Below are positions 23,924 to 29,588 of a stretch of 29,588 bases of DNA, in pieces. The position numbers and the translations under genes are program-made. The notes beneath the pieces were generated by a model that worked only from the letters and a program-made list of their open reading frames with translations, was not told the DNA's origin and did not search any database. The stretch's first letter is position 1, and every line of letters starts with the position of its first letter. Source of the stretch: Avimuribaculum sp964395975 (lineage in GTDB: Bacteria > Bacteroidota > Bacteroidia > Bacteroidales > Muribaculaceae); the NCBI GenBank assembly GCA_964395975.1, contig CAYNBZ010000027.1, positions 1-29,588 of the forward strand. The letters are read 5' to 3'.

Positions 23924-25270
23924 ATGGAAACGTTTGCCACATACAAGGGACATTACCGTTCGATTGCCAAGTTGGGGCTGCCATTACTGCTCGGACAATT
24001 GGGAATGATATTGACAGGGTTTGCCGATACGCTTATGGTGGGTCACTACTCGACCGAAGCATTGGCTTCGGCTTCGTTTGTCAATAACGTGATGAACTTT
24101 ATGACGATGCTTTGTATGGGATTTTCGTATGGACTTACTCCCATTGTCGGTGCAAAGAATGCAGGTGGCCGGTATTTTGAAGTCGGGGCGATTGTCAAGA
24201 ATGCCGTTTTGATAAACATGGCATTCGGAATTGTCGTCGGATTGGTCATGCTGGCGATTTATTTCAATGTCGGGAGACTTGGGCAGCCGGACAAGTTGTT
24301 ACCGCTTATAAAGCCATATTATCTGGTGCTACTCATTTCGATGATACCAATGCTATTTGTCAACACGTTACGGCAGTTTACCGACGGCATCACCGACACG
24401 AGGCTGTCGATGTGGATAATAATCGGGGGCAATGTGCTGAATATCATACTCAATTATCTGACGATATATGGTAAACTCGGCTTCCCCGAATTGGGTTTGC
24501 TTGGAGCCGGACTGAGCACGCTTGCGGCTCGTGTGGCAATGGCCGTGTCTTATGTGATTGTGATTGCAAGGTCGCAGCGGTATGTGGGATACGTGCAAGG
24601 TATCAAGCAGGGCTGTATCGACACCGGTGTGACAAAAATGATTTTCGGCACTTCGTGGCCACTTGCCGTGCAGATGGGACTTGAAACCGGCATTTTCTCG
24701 TTTGCCTCGGTGATGACAGGCTGGTTGGGTGAAGTTCCGCTTGCTGCCTATCAGGTGATGCTAAGTGTGAGCATGATAGGTTTTATGGTATATTACAGCC
24801 TTGGGTCGAGTATGTCAATAAAAATTGCCGGCTATTACGGGGCCGGAGATATAGGGAAGATAAAAAGTTGTTCTATGGCGGGATTGCACATTATTATATT
24901 CTGTGCGGTGGTGGCGTGTCTTATATTTTATTTCCTTGGTGAGCCTGTAGTGAGGCTGTTTACGAACGATACCGATGTGGTGGCTGTTGCCTTGACAGTC
25001 ATACCGCCACTGATGCTTTATCAGATAGGCGATGCCTTGCAAGTGACATTTGCCAATGCCTTGCGCGGGTTGGCTGATGTGCGGCCAATGATGGTCACAG
25101 CCATAGTGGCTTATCTCGTTGTGGGCTTGCCGCTGAGTTATATGTTAGGTTTTCCATGTGGTTTGGGCATTGTGGGCATATATCTGTCGTTTGCGGTGGC
25201 ATTGCTTCTGGCCGGACTTATGTTTTGTGCCAAATTCAGGCATGACTTGCAAAAATTGTCGTTGCAATGA
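23924..25270 (+). CDS. MATE family efflux transporter
   Basis: The 448-residue inner-membrane protein has about 12 hydrophobic segments in two similar halves. It begins with the family's conserved helix 1 block, LGLPLLLGQLGMILTGFADTLMVGHYS, in which the later ATG (GMILTG) is too deep to be a start. The second half has LAVQMGLETGIFSFASVMTGWLG, the matching helix 7 region. MATE proteins export drugs or metabolites in exchange for Na+ or H+; the substrate here is unknown. The last four bases overlap the start of the DUF2752 gene. Confidence 0.92.
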   Translation: METFATYKGHYRSIAKLGLPLLLGQLGMILTGFADTLMVGHYSTEALASASFVNNVMNFMTMLCMGFSYGLTPIVGAKNAGGRYFEVGAIVKNAVLINMAFGIVVGLVMLAIYFNVGRLGQPDKLLPLIKPYYLVLLISMIPMLFVNTLRQFTDGITDTRLSMWIIIGGNVLNIILNYLTIYGKLGFPELGLLGAGLSTLAARVAMAVSYVIVIARSQRYVGYVQGIKQGCIDTGVTKMIFGTSWPLAVQMGLETGIFSFASVMTGWLGEVPLAAYQVMLSVSMIGFMVYYSLGSSMSIKIAGYYGAGDIGKIKSCSMAGLHIIIFCAVVACLIFYFLGEPVVRLFTNDTDVVAVALTVIPPLMLYQIGDALQVTFANALRGLADVRPMMVTAIVAYLVVGLPLSYMLGFPCGLGIVGIYLSFAVALLLAGLMFCAKFRHDLQKLSLQ

Positions 25271-25644
25271 TGAAACGGTATGCGTTTACAATATTGTTGT
25301 TGCTGATTGCAGTTGTTGTGGTCGCTGTGTACTTTTTTTTCGATCCGTCGCAGTCGGCACTATTCCCCCGATGTCCATTTCTGATGTTGACCGGACTAAA
25401 ATGCCCGGGGTGTGGCAGTCAACGTGCCATACATTCGCTCCTGCAATGTGATATAGTGGCTGCGTGGCATTACAATGCTTTTATGGTGGCGACATTGCCG
25501 GCGATGGCACTGTATAGTTATGCCGAAATCGTCCGCACGCGACTTCCGAAGTTGTATGGCAGTCTGCACCGCCTTACGGTTATATGGGGGATATTTGCCG
25601 TGGTTGTGCTGTGGTGGGTGCTGCGTAATGTTTTCGGATGGTGA
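25267..25644 (+). CDS. DUF2752 family small membrane protein
   Basis: The 125-residue protein has an N-terminal transmembrane helix (about residues 8-25), the family signature CPFLMLTGLKCPGCGSQRAIH with two clusters of cysteine (about 36-56), then two more hydrophobic helices (about 68-85 and 105-120). The function of DUF2752 is not established; the CPGCG segment suggests metal binding or a redox role. The ATG overlaps the MATE stop by four bases (ATGA), so the two genes are translationally coupled. Confidence 0.85.
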   Translation: MMKRYAFTILLLLIAVVVVAVYFFFDPSQSALFPRCPFLMLTGLKCPGCGSQRAIHSLLQCDIVAAWHYNAFMVATLPAMALYSYAEIVRTRLPKLYGSLHRLTVIWGIFAVVVLWWVLRNVFGW

Positions 25645-25672
25645 CATGGTAGAAAAATAGGCTCGATTGTGG

Positions 25673-25702
25673 TTGAAATCAGCCGTATTTTCGCTAAATT
25701 TG
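25673..25702 (+). promoter_or_regulatory. YitT-family gene promoter
   Basis: TTG (25673-25675) is followed after 19 bases by TAAATTTG (25695-25702), a full consensus. Transcription would start near 25709, about 20 bases before the GTG start. Confidence 0.65.
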
Positions 25703-25728
25703 TGCTATAACTAAAACCGTAGAATAGC

Positions 25729-26691
25729 GTGAAAAAGACAATCTTCAGTTGGATTTCGATTTTGATAGGATGCGCTATCATGGCTGCGGGGTTTGTGTTT
25801 TTCATCAATCCATACGGATTGGTGCCCGGCGGTGTGTATGGTGCGAGCATTGTGTTACAACATATTTTTCCGTCGATTCAGGTGGGGACATTCGGCTATA
25901 TGTTCGATATTCCTTTGCTCATATTATCGGTGGTGTTGCTCGGTACGAAGCTCGGTACGCGTACCATTGTTGCAGCACTTGTCACTCCGTTTATAATGAA
26001 TTCACTCGAATGGTTGGCCTATCCCTCTGCTGAGGCTTTACAATCGCTCGATCCTGCTCAATTGCTTGGAGGAGCCATCGACCTAAGCGACCACTTGATG
26101 CTTGCCTCCGGCATTGGTGCCACGGTGATAGGTTTGGGATGTGGTCTTATAGTGAGGAATCAAGCCACGTCTGGCGGCAGCGACATTGTGGCGATGATAT
26201 TGCAAAAATATTGCCATTTGCGTTTCTCGCGAGCTATTCTGCTTGTCGATGGGATAGTAGTGCTTTTCGGTCTTATAGTCATAGGTTTCGGTGTGGGGAG
26301 CGACAGCCACGACAGTCATCCGGCGGTTTATTTGTCGCTCTATTCATTGGTTGCCATTTTCATTACTTCGAGGGTGCTTGCTTTTGTCATCAACGGGCCA
26401 AAAAACGATAAAATAATGTTTGTCATAAGCGAAAAGCACATGCCCGATTTGCGGAATTATATAATTAAAGAACTCGACCGTACTGCAACGTGCATAAAGA
26501 GCAGCGGCCTGTACACCGGTCACGACAAGGAGATGCTTTTCCTTGTCGTGAGCTATAAGGAGGTTGACAATTTAAAGGTGAGGATAAAGCAGGCTGACCC
26601 TACAGCCTTTGTGGTCGTGACTGATGCCTATGATGCCTTTGGAGAGGGATGGAAACCGTTGCCGTCGTCAAACGATATAACACCGGAATAG
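25729..26691 (+). CDS. YitT family membrane protein (DUF161 plus DUF2179)
   Basis: The 320-residue protein has about six transmembrane segments in residues 1-225, including IGCAIMAAGFVFFINPYGLVPGGVYG and the family block GLIVRNQATSGGSDIVAMIL. It ends in a cytoplasmic DUF2179 domain (about 228-305, IMFVISEKHMPDLRNYIIKELDRTATCI, then MLFLVVSYKEVDNLKVRIK). The start is GTG; no closer ATG gives the first helix. Family members are widespread in Bacteroidota and Firmicutes, with no agreed transport substrate. It has its own promoter and a terminator shared with the alcohol dehydrogenase. Confidence 0.9.
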   Translation: MKKTIFSWISILIGCAIMAAGFVFFINPYGLVPGGVYGASIVLQHIFPSIQVGTFGYMFDIPLLILSVVLLGTKLGTRTIVAALVTPFIMNSLEWLAYPSAEALQSLDPAQLLGGAIDLSDHLMLASGIGATVIGLGCGLIVRNQATSGGSDIVAMILQKYCHLRFSRAILLVDGIVVLFGLIVIGFGVGSDSHDSHPAVYLSLYSLVAIFITSRVLAFVINGPKNDKIMFVISEKHMPDLRNYIIKELDRTATCIKSSGLYTGHDKEMLFLVVSYKEVDNLKVRIKQADPTAFVVVTDAYDAFGEGWKPLPSSNDITPE

Positions 26692-26738
26692 GGTTCGGAA
26701 CAAGCCGTTGGTCAATAACACACTTTTTATAAATGCTG

Positions 26739-26781
26739 AAAATGGCAATCACCGATAATATGAAGGGGTGATTGCCATTTT
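26739..26781. terminator. Bidirectional terminator between YitT and alcohol dehydrogenase genes
   Basis: Perfect 15-bp arms, AAAATGGCAATCACC (26739-26753) and GGTGATTGCCATTTT (26767-26781), surround a 13-base loop. The stem ends in A/T runs on both sides, so it can work for either convergent gene. Confidence 0.8.
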
Positions 26782-26819
26782 ACAATATGTGAGGACAGCG
26801 TGATTAGATTGTCTATATC

Positions 26820-28001
26820 TTACTTGTAGGATTGTTCAAATACTTCTACGATGTCGGCATCGGTCATGGCTACACGGTCGCTTGAGTACATTATACCCAT
26901 TACCTCACGTGAATTGCGCATGAACTTTTCACATTCGTCTTTAGAAATTCCATAGTCCGACATCTTCAGGTCGGCCACACCGCAGGCTTCTTGCAGGCGT
27001 GTGAGAGCCGTGATGAAATCTTCCGGTTTGTCAGCCTCGGGCATTCCCATTGCTTGTGCCATGCGTATGAAACGTTCGTCGCAACCATGATGTTTTATGA
27101 AGTAGCTGTAATATGCACGGCTAAGCATGATGAGGCCGGCTCCGTGAGGCAGGTTGGGGTGGTAGGCCGAAAGGGCATGTTCCATTCCGTGTTCGCTTGT
27201 GATAAGTGTCAGGCACATTACCACACCCGACAATGTGTTACCCCAAGCCACGCGAGTGCGGGCTTCAATGTCGTTACCATCTTTAATGGCGCGAGGCAAG
27301 TATTTTGCGATGTTTTCGATTGCCGTGAGGGCATACATGTCGCTCATCATGTTGGCACCCTTGGCAATGTAGCCTTCGGTGCTGTGGAAAAGTGCATCGA
27401 ATCCTTGGAATGCCGAGAAGCGCGGCGGTACGCTCGTCATCAGTTCAGGATCTACTATTGCGATTACCGGGTAGAGCCACGGATGGCCGATGAAAGCTTT
27501 CTCATTGGTGTCTTCTTTGGTGATAACGCCTGAGTTGTCGGTTTCCGAGCCTGTTCCGGCAGTAGTAGTTATGGCAATGATGGGGAGTGGCTTGATTGTT
27601 ATCGGATTACCTTTTCCTGAGCCGATAGGCACATAATCCCACAGTTCGCCCGGGTTGGTCGCCATTGTAGCGATTGCTTTAGAGCAGTCCATTACACTGC
27701 CGCCGCCGAGTGCAACGATGAAGTCGGCACCACTTTCGCGTGCAGCTTTTGCTCCGGCATTGACATTTGATACTGTTGGGTTAGCTTCAACGCCGTTGAA
27801 GATGGTCCATTCTACTCCGGCCTGCTTCAATTGAGCCTCGGTGCGATCGAGATAACCGTTGGCACGTGCCGATTTGCCGTTTGAAATAACAATCAGAGCT
27901 TTCTTACCGGGCATCGATTGCTCGGCAAGCTTGTTTAAGGTCCCTGCGCCGAATATGACGTGCGTAGGCACATACATGTCGTAAGATTGAATAGTTTCCA
28001 T
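26820..28001 (-). CDS. Iron-containing (type III) alcohol dehydrogenase
   Basis: The 393-residue cytoplasmic oxidoreductase shows the NAD(P)-binding motif ALGGGSVMDCSKAI (GGGS at 99-102), TTTAGTGSETDNSGVIT (146-162) and the metal ligands D202 and H206 in FQGFDALFHSTEGY, H271 in HGMEH and H286 in PHG. This matches butanol/1,2-propanediol-type dehydrogenases of the family. The substrate cannot be set from sequence. It is transcribed away from an AraC-type regulator 272 bases upstream, which is the obvious candidate to control it. Confidence 0.93.
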   Translation of the reverse strand: METIQSYDMYVPTHVIFGAGTLNKLAEQSMPGKKALIVISNGKSARANGYLDRTEAQLKQAGVEWTIFNGVEANPTVSNVNAGAKAARESGADFIVALGGGSVMDCSKAIATMATNPGELWDYVPIGSGKGNPITIKPLPIIAITTTAGTGSETDNSGVITKEDTNEKAFIGHPWLYPVIAIVDPELMTSVPPRFSAFQGFDALFHSTEGYIAKGANMMSDMYALTAIENIAKYLPRAIKDGNDIEARTRVAWGNTLSGVVMCLTLITSEHGMEHALSAYHPNLPHGAGLIMLSRAYYSYFIKHHGCDERFIRMAQAMGMPEADKPEDFITALTRLQEACGVADLKMSDYGISKDECEKFMRNSREVMGIMYSSDRVAMTDADIVEVFEQSYK

Positions 28002-28043
28002 AAAGCGTATATAATGTAAATATGGTTTGTTTCTTCAGTGTTA

Positions 28044-28051
28044 CAAAGTTA
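28044..28051 (-). promoter_or_regulatory. Putative alcohol dehydrogenase promoter, -7 element
   Basis: TAACTTTG on the minus strand is an exact TAnnTTTG, 42 bases before the ATG; no clear TTG lies 19-20 bases upstream, which is common for activator-dependent promoters. Confidence 0.45.
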
Positions 28052-28233
28052 ATCAATTAAGGCGGATATGTGTGTAACTAAATTACCTACCGATGTACTA
28101 GTTTTACATTTATTTATCATGTCGGGGAAATCGGTAAAATGGACGCGCAAATTGCCGGCAGGGGGTTTGGCAAGGGCGTATATTGATTACTGAAGTTTGT
28201 GAACTTTTTACTGTTTTTGTAAAAACGGGTTGA

Positions 28234-28262
28234 TTGTCTATTGATTGTATTCGTTATATTTG
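28234..28262 (+). promoter_or_regulatory. AraC-family gene promoter
   Basis: TTG (28234-28236) is followed after 18 bases by TATATTTG (28255-28262). The expected transcription start near 28269 leaves only 5 bases before ATG 28274 and 17 before ATG 28286. Confidence 0.55.
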
Positions 28263-28273
28263 TAAGGTAAATT

Positions 28274-29191
28274 ATGTGTGATAATATGGATGAAGTTATA
28301 AGGCTCAACAATATCGATGATTACAGTCGCTTGTTTGGAGTGGAAACGTTACACCCGCTTGTAAATGTTATAGATCTTAAGGAAATGGTCAAGTGTCCTT
28401 CGCATTTCAAGGTTAATTATGGGATATATGCCATTTTCTTGAAAGACTCCAAGTGCGGAGATATCAGGTATGGCCGTCAGGTTTACGATTATGAGGAAGG
28501 CACTGTGGTCAGCTTTGCACCCGGACAAATAGCCGAAGTGGATATGCAGGAAGGTGCCTTGCCGGCGGCTTCGGGCATACTTTTCCATCCGGATTTTATT
28601 AAAGGGACATCGCTTGGTCGTGAAATCAAGCAATATTCGTTTTTCTCGTATGAATCGACCGAGGCACTGCATTTGTCGGATGATGAGAGGCAGATTTTCA
28701 TCGACTGCATGAACAAGATTCGCACTGAGCTGAATCATCCAATAGATAGGCACAGCCATAGATTGGTGGTGCGCAACATAGAGTTGCTGCTTGATTATTG
28801 TATGCGTTTTTATGAGCGACAATTTGAAACTCGTGTTCGGGTAAATAGAGATGTGCTCACGCGCTTTGAAACTTTGCTTGATGAGTATTTTGCCAGTGAC
28901 AAACCGCAGGATGTCGGATTACCCACGGTGCGTTACTTTGCCGACAAAGTGTGCTTGTCGCCTAATTATTTTGGTGACTTGATAAAAAAGGAAACTGGAA
29001 AAACGGCGCAGGAGTACATTCAAAATAAAATTATTGATGTGGCCAAGGAACTGATCTTGGGCACGGACAAGACAGTTAGCGAAATTGCTTATGACCTTGG
29101 TTTTCAATATTCGCAGCATTTTAATCGCATATTCAAGAAGAATGTTGGTTACACTCCGACAGAATACCGCAAGCAGCCAACCGCAAACTGA
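28274..29191 (+). CDS. AraC family transcriptional regulator
   Basis: The protein has 305 residues from the first ATG. The N-terminal half is a cupin-like sensor (about residues 30-130, with DIRYGRQVYDYEEGTVVSFAPGQ). The C-terminal 95 residues form the double helix-turn-helix: VRYFADKVCLSPNYFGDLIKKETGK, then AKELILGTDKTVSEIAYDLGF and the FNRIFKKNVGYTPTEYR signature. An ATG at 28286 (MDEVIRLNN) may be the real start, since homologues begin with a similar short segment and the promoter lies very close to 28274. It is divergent from the iron-type alcohol dehydrogenase and probably controls it, perhaps in response to an aldehyde, alcohol or redox cue. Confidence 0.92.
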   Translation: MCDNMDEVIRLNNIDDYSRLFGVETLHPLVNVIDLKEMVKCPSHFKVNYGIYAIFLKDSKCGDIRYGRQVYDYEEGTVVSFAPGQIAEVDMQEGALPAASGILFHPDFIKGTSLGREIKQYSFFSYESTEALHLSDDERQIFIDCMNKIRTELNHPIDRHSHRLVVRNIELLLDYCMRFYERQFETRVRVNRDVLTRFETLLDEYFASDKPQDVGLPTVRYFADKVCLSPNYFGDLIKKETGKTAQEYIQNKIIDVAKELILGTDKTVSEIAYDLGFQYSQHFNRIFKKNVGYTPTEYRKQPTAN

Positions 29192-29224
29192 ATTTGCAGA
29201 TGTAATCGCTGATTCCAGATTGAA

Positions 29225-29260
29225 ATCAAAGCATCTGTTATTCGATGCTTTGATGATTTT
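29225..29260 (+). terminator. AraC gene terminator
   Basis: Perfect 11-bp arms ATCAAAGCATC (29225-29235) and GATGCTTTGAT (29244-29254), an 8-base loop, then GATTTT, 34 bases after the stop codon. Nothing recognisable is seen in 29261-29343. Confidence 0.7.
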
Positions 29261-29343
29261 CAAACATTAGGCACAAGTTGGATTCTAATATTCTAAAACA
29301 ACTACCATGATCATGTGGCTTTCCAGAATTCTTTCCCGAAATG

Positions 29344-29457
29344 TAGGGACATTCAGTAAATAGGATAAAATTAGCCAACTAATTCATGCACAAAGTGTTA
29401 CGAATTAGTTGGCATGATTTTATGCTGTTTGCGGAGTATCCTCGCTGAATGTCCCTA
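29344..29457. mobile_element. MITE-like nested palindrome flanked by TA
   Basis: Perfect 13-bp terminal inverted repeats TAGGGACATTCAG (29344-29356) and CTGAATGTCCCTA (29445-29457) enclose a second perfect 12-bp inverted repeat, GCCAACTAATTC (29373-29384) with GAATTAGTTGGC (29402-29413), plus AGGATA/TATCCT between. The outer TA on both ends could be a target duplication, as made by IS630/Tc1-type transposases. There is no reading frame inside. The alternative is a cruciform-forming regulatory or recombination site. Confidence 0.5.
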
Positions 29458-29462
29458 AAATA

Positions 29463-29588
29463 GAAGCTGTCTCAAATAAACTTTGAGACGGCCTTTTATC
29501 TGCAAAAAAAATTGGGCAAGTCCTAACTTCGCTCGTCAGAACTTGCCCGTCTCCCTAATTTTTTGTATCTTAGGGAATCAAGTCAAGA
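29463..29588. mobile_element. Possible left edge of an insertion sequence, running off the window
   Basis: Two hairpins lie in tandem: GTCTCAAA/TTTGAGAC (29469-29489), followed by GGCCTTTTA, and GGGCAAGT/ACTTGCCC (29514-29548). After these comes CCCTAATTTTTTGTATCTTAGGG, which contains a short inverted repeat and a promoter-like TATCTTAG. This style of hairpins followed by a promoter resembles the ends of Bacteroides IS elements, but no transposase start falls inside the window. The first hairpin alone may be a terminator. Confidence 0.3.

Noticed and set aside
1..29588. CRISPR arrays, prophage genes, rRNA or tRNA genes
   Set aside because: No regularly spaced repeats, no phage structural or integrase genes, and no rRNA or tRNA signatures were found on reading both strands.

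Overview
The window reads as chromosomal DNA of a gut-type Bacteroidota of the order Bacteroidales, possibly Muribaculaceae-like (family-level guess only). The evidence is the repeated promoter shape TTG-N18/21-TAnnTTTG in front of many genes, a secreted protein ending in a type IX-secretion-like tail, a serine-type sulfatase, a membrane-spanning DUF6377-type regulator, and the ilvD-ilvB-ilvN-thioesterase-ilvC gene order. I see no rRNA, tRNA, CRISPR array or prophage.

Layout. Positions 1-520 hold the last 13 codons of an unknown gene, its terminator and what looks like a decayed Xre-type antitoxin. Positions 521-2711 hold upp facing a pyrH-frr operon. A large secreted thioredoxin-fold protein lies at 2887-4833. 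obg and pgeF overlap at 5120-7082. A minus-strand unit of small ORF, trmB and mrp occupies 7395-9470, and downstream of it lies a candidate free-standing small RNA (7165-7291) with its own promoter and terminator. Positions 9574-14920 hold the GDP-mannose to GDP-fucose genes fcl, gmd and manC, interrupted by a sulfatase on the other strand; fcl and gmd are visibly richer in GC than manC. Positions 14921-15589 form a 669-base gap full of inverted repeats, followed by the DUF6377-type regulator.

The centrepiece is the branched-chain amino acid operon at 17375-23828. A consensus promoter is followed by a 34-residue leader peptide in which 20 residues are Ile, Val or Leu, then by mutually exclusive antiterminator and terminator stems. 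After these come ilvD, ilvB, ilvN, an acyl-ACP thioesterase and ilvC, ending in tandem hairpins. This is a complete classical attenuator, with a thioesterase embedded in the operon by a 19-base overlap.

The right part holds a MATE transporter overlapping a DUF2752 protein, a YitT-family membrane protein, and an iron-type alcohol dehydrogenase divergent from an AraC-family regulator. The window ends in a 114-bp nested palindrome flanked by TA, which resembles a MITE, and in hairpin-rich sequence that may be the left edge of an insertion sequence running off the window.
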